In this document: piece by piece, positions 23,601 through 35,535 of the stretch | Numbering within the stretch: the stretch's first letter is position 1 | How the letters are laid out: every line of letters begins with the position of its first letter | Assembly: GCA_002633005.1 (NCBI GenBank) | Contig: NMRA01000014.1 | Span: 1,520,532 to 1,575,936 of the forward strand | Source: Phoronis australis | Lineage: Eukaryota; Phoronida; Phoronidae | Length of the DNA stretch: 55,405 nt | Reading direction: 5' to 3' | Made by a program: the position numbers and the translations under genes | Notes under the pieces: generated by a model | What the model was told of the DNA's origin: nothing | Databases searched by the model: none | The model's input: the letters and a program-made list of their open reading frames with translations, nothing else

Positions 23601-26591
23601 TGACGAGGAGACAAGAAGTAAAGACTACGGAAATGTTTAAAATACGAAAACCTGGTGTGAATAAGAGACAATTTGAGAAATTTTCATGTCAAACTATCTA
23701 GCGCTGTCCAGAACTCTATGTCTCAAACTGGGCCATGACTGCCCAACTAAAACTATGACGCAATAAGAGTGAATGAAAGTCTGTTCCGATGCCTAATAGT
23801 AAAGGAACACCCACTAGTATACAACCTGTTCCTCTCGTGACCGAGGGATTTCTAGTTAAAAGTCTCAGCCGTTTGCAATGGATGGTGAATGTTGGCATAT
23901 ACATGAGGAAGAGCTCATTCAGTTAATGGTCAGACTATGTGGACTCTGAGTATAGACTGGTCGGGGATCGATTTTAATGCAAGAACAGCTACGTAGCTAG
24001 ACTACATTAAACATGATAGAGATATTTGTGTCTGTTTTAGATGCGTTTTACGTCAGTGATACAGAACAACCAATAAGAAACAACAAAGATAATGAGGTGA
24101 ACAAATATGCTAATTGTCAAGTGTCAAAGGATCTTCGTATATTGCAAAACAAGGCACCAATACAATCGATTATGTTTTGACTTCCAATAAACAACTGCAA
24201 CATATTATTCGTTTTGAGGTTGTAGAGAGATGAAGTTCTGACCATTTCCCATTAAACGCCAAAGTAGAAATGTGCTTGAAAATTAAAGAATATTTACAAA
24301 CAACTAAAAGGCCAAACGCGAATACTGTGACGTCAAAACTCGAACAAAACAACTAATTAGTATTTTATGAAATCCAATTTGACAAATTGGAAAATCGTGT
24401 CACAGATTTTAAAAGTTTTTGAATTATGGTTTGATTTCGCAGCAATAGTGTATTATCTATCGACTTCGAGGTGTTATGTAAGCATTTTCCACACTATTAT
24501 GAGGTTGCAGGGCATTGTCCACTAACGAACATAACGTGGTTTAACAAATTATCCATACCAACGACACTCTTGATTCGCCAATACTGACGATGAGAGAAGT
24601 TGAAATGAGCATTGAAAAGCTCAAAACAGTTAAATCTCTAATGGTCTAGATGGATTTAGTAGTAAAATATTGAAAAAAAGTAAACCTCACTTGTAGCTAG
24701 TTTGTTATGTAACGTCTTTCACACACCCTTGAACGACCATTCAACTGAGCTGTGGCCGCTGTTTAAAGGAGGAAAAGCAGACGATCCAAACAGCTACTTT
24801 GCTGTCAAGTTTGTCATAAGTGTAAACTTCCTTAATAAAAAGTCAAATGAGATGAACAAACTATCAGAAGCGCAAAGTGCTTTCAAAACAGACTAAAGTA
24901 GAGTCGATATCATTCTCCTTCTCGATATACTTCTAAAGGCAGCTTTAAAATGTTCACATGTTGATTTTAGTAAAGCCTTCCATTGCGCAAATTTAAATCA
25001 ACTTTCGAGAGAACTGATTGCGAAAAGTGTCAGCATTAAAATTTTTAACTCGATGAAGTGTATGCATAGAGATGTGTGTGCAAATTCATAAAAAGGGGTC
25101 TTCCATTCATTTTCTTGTAAAAAACGTGATAGACTAGGCTGTATCTCTTCACTCTTCTTGTTCAACTTTTCATAAATGATCTAGAAGAATACGTGAAATG
25201 TGAACAAATGGCTGTTGTACATGTGGGAACAAAAAGAAACTTTCTACTAGATTTTGCTGATGATTTTTTACGATTTGCAGATGCTCCGATAAGTCTCCTA
25301 CGACTAATTATGAACAAACTTGAGCTTTACTGAATAGAAAACTACTTGAAAGCCAATTTGGACAAAACCATCACTTTGGTTTTTAGAAAAGGCGATGTTT
25401 TTGCAAGACAACAAGCAGGAGCAGCTCAAAGCCGTAGCAGGTTATAAGTACCTTGGTGTTAATTTTTCAATTGGTTTAAGACACAGAAAAGATTAGCAAA
25501 GCAAGGTTCAAGGCGGTAATTATGTTAAGAAAGTCTTTGCCACCGTTAAAAGAAATCAACCCAAAAATCTTTGAAAAATATTTTGATGCACAGGTATCTC
25601 CGATATGAAGTTACGGAAGTGAAGTTTGGGGATTCCATGAAGCCAATTACATTGAAACAGTGCACAATAAATTCTTAAGAAATGTTCTGGGAGTAAAAAA
25701 TTGTACACTGACCACTGGAGTACAAGCAGAGTTTGACACAGCCAGGTTAAGATTTTTCAGAGATGAAAGAATTGTTAAATACTTTCTCAAACTAATTAAC
25801 CCAAATATGCATATACATCAAAAGTGCACGCTAAACAACTTGAGCTTGCATAAAGCGGAATAGATTCAAAGTGAAAATACGTTTAGAAAAACTGAATTTT
25901 CGGGAGGAGTGGACTAACCAATTAGTCACAAATCGGGTGAAATTTTTAAAAGATCTGAAAGAACGTCTGTTGAACATAGCTCAGAGTGATATGTGGGGTA
26001 TTGTAGAAGACTAGTCAAAGTTCTTCCTATACAAAGTAATAAAGTGACTTGGTTTTGAAAATTATTTTGCGGAAATGGTCAAAATCACATCCTACTGAAT
26101 AGCGCTATCTCAGTTCCGTGTGCCGTCATACCGTTTAATGACAGAAAAGTATAGGAATCAGCAGAACCCTTTGTGAATTGTGTTTAAATGGTGAGATAAA
26201 GGTTATATAAATTTATTGACGAATACACAGAATATGCAAGGAAAACAAGGACAAACCCAGAAATCGCAAACCATTGTACCTGGGTTGTAGACAGTACATA
26301 AATGAAAGTAGTATACATAGAACTATATACATGTAAGTTGACCTTTGTCTTGGAACGGTCGGCCCCTGTACTATACTTACGCTCATGGTTTAACCAACCG
26401 ACGTCAGTGAAGTTCTGTGCATACTTGGCTCGGCTCCATGCTGAACTAATTTTCCTCATCCTCGCATCTACGTATGTGATAGACTTTGCAAACATGCTCT
26501 CCCGTGGAACTTCGTTTGTAAAATAATACAATATTACGAGAACCAATTGGCCAACAATGAGGATTATCACCAAGATTTTCCAGAAGCCCAT
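14645..26591 (-). CDS. UST: Uronyl/heparan-sulfate 2-O-sulfotransferase, complete seven-exon gene
   Basis: Golgi type II membrane enzyme that moves sulfate from PAPS to the 2-O position of uronic acid in glycosaminoglycans. Exons in coding order: 26591-26381, 22623-22460, 18902-18823, 18238-18094, 16800-16682, 15680-15523, 14817-14645 (TAA). All phases agree and give 349 residues (human UST 406, HS2ST 356). Residues 4-23 form the membrane anchor. The 5'-PAPS loop is YNRVPKCASTT, the DRHVHFLNFSKFG segment carries the family's catalytic His region, and the 3'-phosphate motif is YINVVRDPLERMVSWYYF. Then come TFDDC and IIPFFCGQ (conserved Cys), a YYLVVG segment, and the end block MRYEYEFYDFVVQRF. 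MRYEYEF and HVHFLNFS match UST better than HS2ST; insect Pipe is in the same family. A second copy of exon 1 lies at 36239-36449. Confidence 0.92.
16883..17038 (+). repeat. Dispersed GGCGGATC-type repeat, copy 1
   Basis: Starts CAGTGGCGGATTTAGGG and ends AATCCTGGATCCGCTCC, forming imperfect terminal inverted repeats. The interior has GTCTGACGGGCAAAATCCTGG. It matches, in reverse orientation, the copy at 48945-49105. It is a short non-autonomous element in a sulfotransferase intron; the open frames over it are not genes. Confidence 0.7.
17040..18090. other. Sulfotransferase intron without recognisable features
   Basis: Lies between the exons at 16682-16800 and 18094-18238. Apart from the repeat ending at 17038, I see no exon, RNA gene or clear mobile element. 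Confidence 0.4.
19140..20690. repeat. About 150-bp tandem repeat, at least four units, split by an inverted-repeat element
   Basis: Units begin with GCAAATTAGGGC-like words at about 19140, 19290 and 19442, then resume after the inverted-repeat element at about 20521 and again at about 20663. Each contains GGCAGCC, TTATTGATCAT and TGGTCAGTGAAT-like blocks. The words CAGCCCTTATTGA occur on both sides of the insertion. It lies in the sulfotransferase intron between exons 18823-18902 and 22460-22623. Confidence 0.65.
19495..20520. mobile_element. Large foldback (inverted-repeat) element with THAP-like coding starts in both arms
   Basis: The left arm (about 19774-20093) and right arm (about 20152-20395) are reverse complements over several hundred bases. 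They share ATTAAAGGCGAAAGCAACCTT, AATTGGCGCGAAA, the CTCGGTTGTGAT block and the ATG start region. The right arm lacks about 130 bp found in the left. A single N lies in the loop at 20151. In the left arm, ATG at 20049 opens a frame starting MPRCCCVPRCTHYR, with LRRFQKNDTLRR further on, like the N-terminal C2CH zinc finger of THAP proteins. The right arm reads MPRCCCILGCTHYR on the minus strand. THAP domains occur in P-element-type transposases and cellular factors; the frame here is too short to say which. Confidence 0.65.
20900..21040. repeat. GGCGGCGCA-type short repeat, first copy
   Basis: GC-rich block with GGGCGGCGCAGCAC at the left and GGCTATAGCCTCCCATGCG at the right, plus internal GGGGCTATAGCTCCCCC. 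The same family occurs at 30459-30600 and 40713-40856, where GCATGGGCGGCGCACC at one end is mirrored by GCTGCGCCGCCCATGC at the other. It is a MITE-like or foldback element. Confidence 0.55.
22560..22940. repeat. Degenerate about 62-bp tandem repeat overlapping the exon 2 acceptor of the sulfotransferase
   Basis: A unit like GTTGTACACCACAGTGAGGG plus GTGAGTTGCTACCCAGTCTACCTGTTAACGGGAAATAAC recurs imperfectly from 22584 through about 22930. The first unit contains the real splice acceptor (22624-22625) and the first codons of exon 2. Confidence 0.55.
23113..23158. repeat. GCACAC microsatellite
   Basis: About seven perfect hexamer units. The HAHAHA and VRVRVR reading frames across it are artefacts. 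Confidence 0.95.
24480..26060 (+). mobile_element. Decayed non-LTR retrotransposon (LINE), reverse-transcriptase region
   Basis: Pieces of a LINE reverse transcriptase appear in order but in shifting frames with stops: PLFKGGKADDPNSY (about 24757), HVDFSKAFHCANLNQL (about 24959), the catalytic LDFADDFLRFAD box (about 25247), VFRKGD and YKYLGVNFS (about 25380-25470). The C-terminal SYGSEVWGFHEANYIETVH and KFLRNVLGVK follow, with the longest open stretch at 25660-25863. The frameshifts make it a dead 5'-truncated copy. It lies beyond the 5' end of the sulfotransferase intron 1 and next to its first exon, in the opposite orientation. From 25263 on, the sequence is repeated at 33106. Confidence 0.88.
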
Positions 26592-27858
26592 TTTACAACG
26601 TCACTCTGATTCACATGAGCTACTGGTCTGTGCTCACATCAGCCCTCATATATTGTAGTTGGCCGAGATCTGCGGGATTTGTTATGACAAGAGGCAGTTA
26701 TTACAAGCAGTGTAACATGACACGCAGCCACAAGCCAGTAACTTTCTGCCTGTACACTCTAATTAGAATACCAGTATTTTTGTTAAATAGTTGGTAAAAA
26801 TCAAAACATTTCACAAAAGTAATTCATGATATCAGGTGGATTATTTTCTAGGCCCAGTTAAAGATTTTACATACTCAGCAGTTGCCGAGAATTCGGTGCA
26901 ATACAGGAGTTAGAATCACTTTCCATAAAAACTCTTTTGTTTTATTATCAACTGAGCCCTTTGATTCATTCATGTGTTGTTTTTTGTTTTCTGAAATGCA
27001 CTTTATGTAACAATTGCTATAACAGTCACAACACAGAACGCAGATTATTGCCGCATTTCGAATATTAAAAAGGTAATACCTAAAACGTTGCTTCCCCTAA
27101 CGATAATTCTCAAAACATAAAACGGCGACGGAGCGTATTTTATTTGCAAACGAGACAATGAGCACGTGACCGGATTTGAAATTGAAGTTAATGAAGTCAG
27201 CCATGGCAACTACTGTTCCGTTAGCAGCATGGTCATAAAACATTTTCATTTGATCTGCAATACTTGGTTAATTTTAAGTGGGTCGGTAAGTTATTTCCCA
27301 GCTGTCATCGCGGCTTTACGTTTGTATTTTGCCATGGCGAGTTTGACAACCTGCCAGTCGTGAGACAATGTTTGACTTCAGCGCCATCTATACATCAACG
27401 GTATGCCCATAGTTCTATTCTCAGGTACCGCATTTCGATTATCAAGCCCGACGTGCTTTTCTCCTAACCAGCTGCAATTCCGGGTTCACTTCATTTGCTG
27501 CGAAAGCCAACATTTGCATCGCCAGCCGACCTGACCGACGTCTTTCGTGAAAATCAGGTTCACTTACTCCGGGCACGGTTAGAGTGCAATTTATTCGTTA
27601 ACTTGATAGCACCAAATTCACGAGCCCGAAATGAGTTCCATGTAAATTGTTGAAATTCTAGGTATGATGAATAAATACATGTTGTAAATTCATTTTGCGT
27701 CCAATAGCACGAGAGGCATCTTACGTGTTTTAGTGGTATGATGTTTTTCTAGTCTCAAAGTTCTGACAAATCATTTCTAGTGTTTTTAAAACAGCAAACT
27801 CCAGAAATATAATAATACGATGAATACTTTCAGTCATCCAGTTGAGTAACTGAATAAT

Positions 27859-29540
27859 ATGCAGAAAATTAAATCAATTACTGGACTAACAGTAACAGAC
27901 TGAGTTGGCTACGTTGCGTCCTCATCTTGAGGACTTCGGCAGGCCACTGAGATCGTCACGTGACTCATCATGTGCGGATAGCACAATTTGCTCTGTTGGC
28001 TTATCGACATAGTATTCCGCCTTGCTCGATCGGCGATAGAAAATATACGGACACTCAATTGTCTGTTTTACTATCCCTAAGAACGTTTCGGAAGCGTTGG
28101 GTCGTTGCCATACGCCGCGACGAAGGAAAATATTTCAGTGTAAAATTTATAAATGTTTCGAAAAGTTTGATCATATTTTGTCGCATCTCGGTTGCCGAGC
28201 ATCATAGCAACGACCGGCGAATCTCGTTCGGCCAGCCAAGCTGTGTTTTCATGACAACGGGTTGAAACATGACGCATTTTTCTTTCCAATTGAAAAATCT
28301 TACGAAATTCCCCCAACGAGGCCTAAAAATTCCCCTAGTGATTGAAAATTTCCCTCCGAAGTTCAAATTACCTGTAACCACAAAGGTGACAATTTGAAGG
28401 AGCACCAATTGCTACTTGATATAGAGCTTATGAGAGCTTGCAGCACGGAGGGGGGTGCTAATGATGGTGATCAGGAGGTAGATAATTCCGGCCCCAGTCA
28501 CTCCAGGCAAGCACAGGTACCTTTCCTCTCGAATGAGGACCCTGAAGAAACATTATAACTATGCTTGCTTAGTCCAGTGAACTGAAATTGAGCTCTAAAA
28601 CGAGGTTACACTTTGGAAGGACGAATTAGGTGCTTTAATTTTTAAAATTCAACTTTGTCCAGATTGATATTTGAAACCTAACACATGATATAGATGTAAG
28701 AATTATTTAAAACAAGAAAGCAGAATTGATGGTCAAATAATTTTTATTTTCAATTACGAACCTGTTTTTTATTTTAGTAAAAATATATTTAATAACATCA
28801 ATTATTCATGCATATCAATGACAAATCAACTGTTAGTCCGGGTAGTCCCTAATTCACTACCAGGACCTATAGGCTATGTTTGATGTTAATATTCTTTATC
28901 AACAAATAAAACCAGATGTGATTTGCACAGTCGGACAGCAAAATGCGATGAGCCACCACTGTCGAATATATCTTCAACTCGTCAAAAATACGAGCAGATG
29001 ACCTGTTCGTTTAGAAAGCATTTTTATCAACAATTTACAAGAAGAAACAGCATAATACCTAATCCGTAACACGATTGATGCAATTTGGTCATAGTTACTT
29101 TTTATGTTTCGAACCTAGTTTTCCGAAAAGACTTATACCCTTTCGTCAGACAACTTTTTGGTACATTGACATATTCTCTAATGTATTTTTCTACGTCTCT
29201 GTGGTTAATTATCGGCATATTTTTAAGATTTAATATCCAGATTGGACTCGAAAGACCAGCCATTTAACTCACGCAATATCCACTTCCGCTTTGTTTAGCG
29301 CAGTGAGCCTCGCTTTGGATTGTAATGTCTGAATCCCAGCGTAAACAGACAAGGGGGCCTGAGGTTTCTGCTGCCAAGAACGTGGGATAGGGCACTAAAG
29401 AGTATCCCGCGCAAAGTGTACGTGCTGTCGATCACGTGATGAGTCATGTGACATCTCAATGGCTTGCCGAAGTCCTCGAGATGAGGACGCAACGTAGCCA
29501 CCTCAATCCGTAAGTCCAGTAATTGATTTATTTTCTGCAT
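27859..29540. mobile_element. 1.7-kb element with long terminal inverted repeats (copy A)
   Basis: The left end ATGCAGAAAATTAAATCAAT, followed by TACTGGAC and GGCTACGTTGCGTCCTCATC, is found as reverse complement at 29430-29540, with over 100 bp of matching ends. The interior has no recognisable transposase, so it looks like a non-autonomous DNA transposon. Left-arm sequence past about 27980 has a short deletion relative to the other copy. No clear target-site duplication is seen. Confidence 0.6.
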
Positions 29541-30458
29541 GCCAGAATTATAAGTTCTATGAGCTTTTTACTTGTATTTATAGACACCACAATTGACAAC
29601 AACAAATCTTAAATAAAAGCACAAGCAACAAACGTTACTTTGGTATTCCCCTCAGTTGCGTGCGTCATGATAGTAAAATGCCTCGTCTATCATAGCGAAT
29701 ACGCCGCCGCTCATATTAGAAAAGACTGCGTTTTCTAATGTCACGGGGATCTCTGAAAAGACCTCACCAACAAAAAGAGCCCATGTTTAGGAAACTAGGA
29801 CAACAACACCCCATGGGGGGGGGGGTCTTTGGGGATTGTTTTGCGGGTCTGACACGGGACGAAGATGGCAAGTTTTCATCGTTTTCTTAATTTCAGTCTT
29901 TAATGGACAGTTTAATCATGTCAACTTTATGAATAACTCGCGCCGCCAGACTTCTTGTATAGCCAGTGTTGGAGAACTCTTCGTAAGTACTTTCACATGG
30001 CGGGAAGGAAAACTGACTTTATATTTCTTATATTACCCGCGACAATTTAGCGCGAGATCGCAACACTTGGTATCATCAAAACTAAGTTCCACTGAAGATC
30101 AAATTCCTCCTCACGTATTGCAGCTTCTTCCGAAACGATCTGTCAGTGTGCTCAGGTATTTTCTTGATTATAACAACACCGTCTCAGCCAGCCACTGGAA
30201 CAAGACGCCTTGAAGATGAGCGTGTTCTTGTGCTTTTCAATAATAACCATTTGTGCCACCTTTTGGGAACGATGACACAAGATAACAGATGTAAGAGTTG
30301 CGGAATATACATTTTAATGCCCACTATGATGGTGGAGATATTTTGGTTTCACAACAATTTATAGGCAGCACAACCCTCCGCCTGGTGGACAGCAGCCAGT
30401 TTTACCTCCGCCACCAACTCCGAAGTTGACACTAGTTTTACTTCTCTCCATCCTTAGC

Positions 30459-30600
30459 ATGGGCGGCGCACCATAGGGGGCTGGGGGCTATAGCTCCCCA
30501 CTTTGCTAGGCTGCACATGCTCAATAGGCGGTGCACCACAGGGGCGCTGAGGGGGCTTTAGCCCCCACTTTTTTCAGTGCTGCGCCGCCCATGCGTAGTC
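30459..30600. repeat. GGCGGCGCA-type short element with inverted ends (copy A)
   Basis: Starts GCATGGGCGGCGCACCATAG and ends GTGCTGCGCCGCCCATGCG, so its ends are inverted repeats. Internal GGGGGCTTTAGCCCCC and GGCTATAGCTCCCC are themselves palindromic. The allele copy is at 40713-40856. Confidence 0.65.
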
Positions 30601-32792
30601 ACCACGGATTTCCCAAGTTTACACCCCCGTTGAGACCGGTTATTCCCCACGACAACAATTTTACCCCCACCTCCTCTTAGGTCGCTTAAGGTAATCATTA
30701 TTAGAAAGGGGTAGCACAAACTAATTTGAATTCGCAAAATCTTTACGTGGTCCCAAAGTAAGATTTTTCCCTGTCGCGCTTACTTCAGGTTCCCTGATCG
30801 TCACAAATTGCGTATCCCATTCAACCTGGTGTTAGCCGCGTGGACGTGGTTGTGATTGAGAAACAAATCTCGCCGTAAAGGCAGCGAGAAATGATCACTT
30901 TTTGAGTTGGGCAATGATATTTGCATTTAAGAAGTAACTTTGGTAGGTTACCAAAGAGAAGTATTTCCAACTCATTCTTTAGGCGGTATAAACGTAAACC
31001 CCTACCGAGGAATGAAAAATTCGGAGAAATTCGGACAGTAGCAACATCACCTCCTAATGCGTAGATGGAACATCATGTCGGAAAATTTCGTCACAGTTCT
31101 TTGAAAACGATGCCTAACGTCAAGATACATTTTATCGTGATTCAGTATGGGAAAAGTGTACAGGTTCATACACTGGCGGGGTACACTTTGAAAGAGTGCG
31201 GTAGCGCGGTCGGTGCTACATTGAATAAGTAGGTGCGGGTTCGTTAGGCAAGATACCACGGACCGCGGTACAACAGATGCTGTCTCAAAATCCCTTTATA
31301 AACAATTGGTAACCACTTCCTAGTGTCTGCCACGCGGGTACGGCCAAAAGCTACTGAAGTGCCCAATTTCATCAATCTGCATCGCAATTCACCGAAACCT
31401 CGATTCTAGAAATTTACCTGAATTTCAGCCTTCATCAAAGTTCGCTGAAGCCTCGTCAATTTCTTACAAAAACTGACTGATAAAGTAGTGAAAATATCTT
31501 CTATGAATCAGTCGATTTTCGTAGACACACAAACCATGTAAATCAGACCCCGTGTAGGTTACGCGAAAAAAATAACCTCGACAGGTCTCACCATAACAAC
31601 TACAGGCGCATGTAACTGCCGATTGTTAAGAAACATCATACGCACGCCCCATTCCAAGAGCTGGGATTTACACCAAGTGATATACAATAAAAAAACGAGA
31701 AATGAGAGCAACGGGTGAGGGGTCATTGGAGAAATACAGCTTTGCTTTCCCTAAAAATTGTCTTCTATAATTTAAAAAACTTAATCACTTCGCCCTGGTT
31801 GTGTATTATAAGTGTGCAAGTTGTGTATAAGTTTTATAGGACTTTTTTCAAAGTATGTACCAATAAAAGCAGGCTTTGAAATGAACGTAGGACACAAGTA
31901 CTTGTTGCTTTGTTTGATGTTTTTGTTTTGAGCTTGGTATTGTGACAAGGATGGAAACAACTAAGCAGTATATACCTCATCTAGCGACATCGTCTTTTCC
32001 AACTGTAGTTCTTTAAATGTAGCTGGAAATAGAACTATGTAATTACAGACAGGTCTACTTGCATTCGACAATAAGAAGACATGACAGACACCACAGTTTT
32101 CGCTGTCAAGTTTTAAATATAAAACTGGCCTCTACAACCTGTTTATTTACGCAGAAAGTCAACGGTGTGATTAGGCCAAACAAAAGCACAATTGGTTTTG
32201 GTCTCTGTTCTATTTTTGAAAAACATCGAGTGGGTAGGACATTTTTTAGTAGCTCACGTTTTCAAAAAAAATTCACTTGAGGCAAGCAAAAAGGATGCAA
32301 GATCTCTTTTGTTACCCATCGTTTGGTAAGTTATGGCGTTTCATACTCTTCTTTTTATTTTACCCTTGCCTTCGCACAATTTTTCAAAAAACACACACGA
32401 GACCTTGGCTCAATGCGGACGGGTTTCTTGTAGTTTGTGAGCGCAGGTCTCAAAATGAGTTGAGGCAGAGACCAGAATCAACTATGTTTTTTGCCTTATC
32501 AGCTGATCCTTGAACACAAGCAAATGTTACGTACATATGCGTTCAGTGCCACTTGTACGCATGGGCAGCATTCAAAATATTGTTTCTTTCCCTTCATACT
32601 ATCTTCGTACATGCGTAGAAAGCACAACTTGAACACTTTTTTTCTCAGGCGAGAGGACACCCTTCTATGAACTCTCCGATCGTTCATCCCTTAACAAACA
32701 AAGCATCAAAAGAAAAAAATGGCAAAGGCACGCTTATGGTGTGTGGAAAACGCAGTGCACTATTGAGACTAAGCGACCAAACACATTTTTCC

Positions 32793-33105
32793 NNNNNNNN
32801 NNNNNNNNNNNNNNNNNNNNNNNNNNNNNNNNNNNNNNNNNNNNNNNNNNNNNNNNNNNNNNNNNNNNNNNNNNNNNNNNNNNNNNNNNNNNNNNNNNNN
32901 NNNNNNNNNNNNNNNNNNNNNNNNNNNNNNNNNNNNNNNNNNNNNNNNNNNNNNNNNNNNNNNNNNNNNNNNNNNNNNNNNNNNNNNNNNNNNNNNNNNN
33001 NNNNNNNNNNNNNNNNNNNNNNNNNNNNNNNNNNNNNNNNNNNNNNNNNNNNNNNNNNNNNNNNNNNNNNNNNNNNNNNNNNNNNNNNNNNNNNNNNNNN
33101 NNNNN
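32793..33105. other. Assembly gap, 313 N
   Basis: A run of N exactly where duplicated copy A ends and copy B begins. Any protein frame across it is meaningless. Confidence 0.99.
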
Positions 33106-33890
33106 ATTTTTTACGATTTGCAGATGCTCCGATCAGTCTCCTACGACTAATTATGAACAAACTTGAGCTTTACTGAATAGAAAACTACTTGAAAGCCAAT
33201 TTGGACAAAACCATCACTTTGGTTTTTAGAAAAGGCGATGTTTTTGCAAGACAACAAGCAGGAGCAGCTCAAAGCCGTAGCAGGTTATAAGTACCTTGGT
33301 GTTAATTTTTCAATTGGTTTAAGACACAGAAAAGATTAGCAAAGCAAGGTTCAAGGCGGTAATTATGTTAAGAAAGTCTTTGCCACCGTTAAAAGAAATC
33401 AACCCAAAAATCTTAGAAAAATATTTTGATGTACAGGTATCTCCGATATGAAGTTACGGAAGTGAAGTTTGGGGATTCCATAAAGCCAATTACATTGAAA
33501 CAGTGCACAATAAGTTCTTAAGAAATGTTCTGGGAGTAAAACAGTGTACACTGACCACTGGAGTACAAGCAGAGTTTGACACAGCCAGGTTAAGATTTTT
33601 CAGAGATGAAAGAATTGTTAAATATTTTCTTAAACTAATTAACCCAAATATGCATATACATCAAAAGTGCACGCTAAACAACTTGAGCTTGCATAAAGCG
33701 GAATAGATTCAAAGTGAAAATACGTTTAGAAAAACTGAATTTTCGGGAGGAATGGACTAACCAATTAGTGACAAATCGGGTGAAATTTTTAAAAGATCTG
33801 AAAGAATGTCTGTTGATCGTAGCTCAGAGTGATATGTGGGGCATTGTAGAAGACTAGTCAAAGTTCTTCCTATACAAAGTGATAAAGTGA
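33106..33890 (+). mobile_element. LINE reverse-transcriptase fragment (copy B)
   Basis: Same element as 25263-26047, beginning just after the catalytic FADD box because the contig starts there. It has the same stops and frameshifts and a few substitutions. The longest frame is at 33503-33706. Confidence 0.85.
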
Positions 33891-34225
33891 CTTGGTTTTG
33901 AAAATTATTTTGCGGAAATGGTCAAATCACATCCTACTGAATAGCGCTATCTCAGTTCCGTGTGCCGTCATACCGTTTAATGACAGAAAAGTATAGGAAT
34001 TAGCAGAACCCTTTGTGAATTGTGTTTAAATGATGAGATAAAGGTTATATAAATTTATTGACGAATACACAGAATATGCAAGGAAAACAAGGACAAACTC
34101 AGAAATCGCAAACCATTGTACCTGGGTTGTAGACAGTACATAAATGAAAGTAGTATACATAGAACTATATACATGTAAGTAGAATCTAATATAAGTATCA
34201 AATATTTTGATATGTTACGAACATA

Positions 34226-34684
34226 TTAAGAACAAAAACATGTACAGATATGGGAATCAGAAGTAACAAGATTTATAAGCGATGCATAAAAATTGCTTAA
34301 GAAGAATTCATTGAGAAAAAGGTCGAAGTTTAGAGTATCCTGTGATAATAACGTATTAGTTGAGATATTATTACAAGAATGGAAAGCATTTACAATTGAT
34401 TGGTTTTCATTGAGTGCACGAAAGAGTGAGTTTCTCGGGTATTCGATGAGGGCACAACTGAAGAAAATATGAGGATAAGATTGATGGTCACCACATTTAC
34501 AGTTTGGAGAGACATTCCTAAAGTTGTGCCTAAACTTGTCGGAGATGAGAAAAAGACCGCAGCTCGATGAGATCAAAGATGAGTACCATTTTCTCTGTCG
34601 TTGTGAAACCCTGGAAAACCTTAGACAATAATTACCAGAATCCCTAGTCTTACATATAAGTTGGCAGAAAATATTTTTTGACAA
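34226..34684 (-). pseudogene. C-terminal fragment of a LINE polyprotein with a CCHC-like motif
   Basis: A 152-residue open frame. It contains CKCGDHQSYPHIFFSCALIE, the C-x-C-x8-H-x5-C arrangement typical of the end of non-LTR retrotransposon reverse transcriptases, preceded by a region with RQRKWYSSL. No catalytic part is attached. It is a remnant within the copy B insertion, not a host gene. Confidence 0.65.
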
Positions 34685-35535
34685 TTAGTAAGAAATAGTC
34701 TGTTGTATGAGGCTTAGTTTTGTTATCTCTTTAGCATATGCGTCTGTATTTATTGGCTACGAGTGTTACTGTAAAATTGTAAGTTGATGGTTTCAAAAAG
34801 TCAGTGGCCTATGAAATAAGTATATTTCAGCTAAGTTGATACGATCGTATTACTTCTCACATGCTGGGTCAGCTGCGTACCCTTGCGGGCGTTGATTCTT
34901 CTTTTATGTGCGGCCAATTTAATGCGTGGATTAAAGACCTCGATGGTTGCGTGCGTGATATTGACCTATTAGCTACAAGGGCAACACTTTATTGCACTAA
35001 TAACAAGCATACGGACTCACTTCTCGAGTTCTATAAAGATCTCAAATTTTGTGCTATCAATGGAAAAAATATCAGATAAATTTAGTCTTATGAATCTCTT
35101 ATCATGTGACTGCCGCCTGCCTGACTAATCCCTGTTAACTTTGGAATTTTCTGTGCACTGTTAGGAGAAAGCAGTCGAACCAGGTGTGTTTGATAGAGGT
35201 ACACTGTATCAACAAGGAATAAGGTGTCCCAATTTCCTGATAATTTTATTACTTAAAAGATCCTGCGTAGTCAGCCTCACTTCATTTTGGGACATTTGGA
35301 CTTAGCCTAACAGAACTGTCCTGTTTTCTGACACAGTGAGTTCAGTACAGTAGCTGAATTTTGAAACAGCCCAGCCATACTGAAATTCACTACCTCAACA
35401 GATGGCAATCAGGTCTTGGTGGACAGATGTTCAGCGCCACCTACAGATCCCATGTAATGCGGACGGGAGGTTTCAACCTACTGGTATTAACGGCGTTTTA
35501 CATCTTTCCTGCTATCATAACACGGGCTAATTTCC

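Larger units (their letters stand above)
25263..32792. repeat. Duplicated segment, copy A (right end of the left contig)
   Basis: This 7530-bp stretch matches 33106-43133 along its whole length, apart from indels. It contains the second half of the LINE, sulfotransferase exon 1 (26381-26591), a 265-bp stretch at 27314-27578 absent from the other copy, and the inverted-repeat element at 27859-29540. It ends exactly at the run of N. Apart from exon 1, I found no supported gene; the frames at 29836-30213 and 30146-30364 are open but match no family I know. Confidence 0.92.

Noticed and set aside
29836-30364. Open frames of 125 and 72 residues, repeated at 40107-40623
   Set aside because: The conservation between copies is no higher in the frame than in the flanking non-coding sequence, and no family or splice structure was recognised.
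32667-33176. Open frames running across the N block
   Set aside because: They are open only because N codons are not stops.
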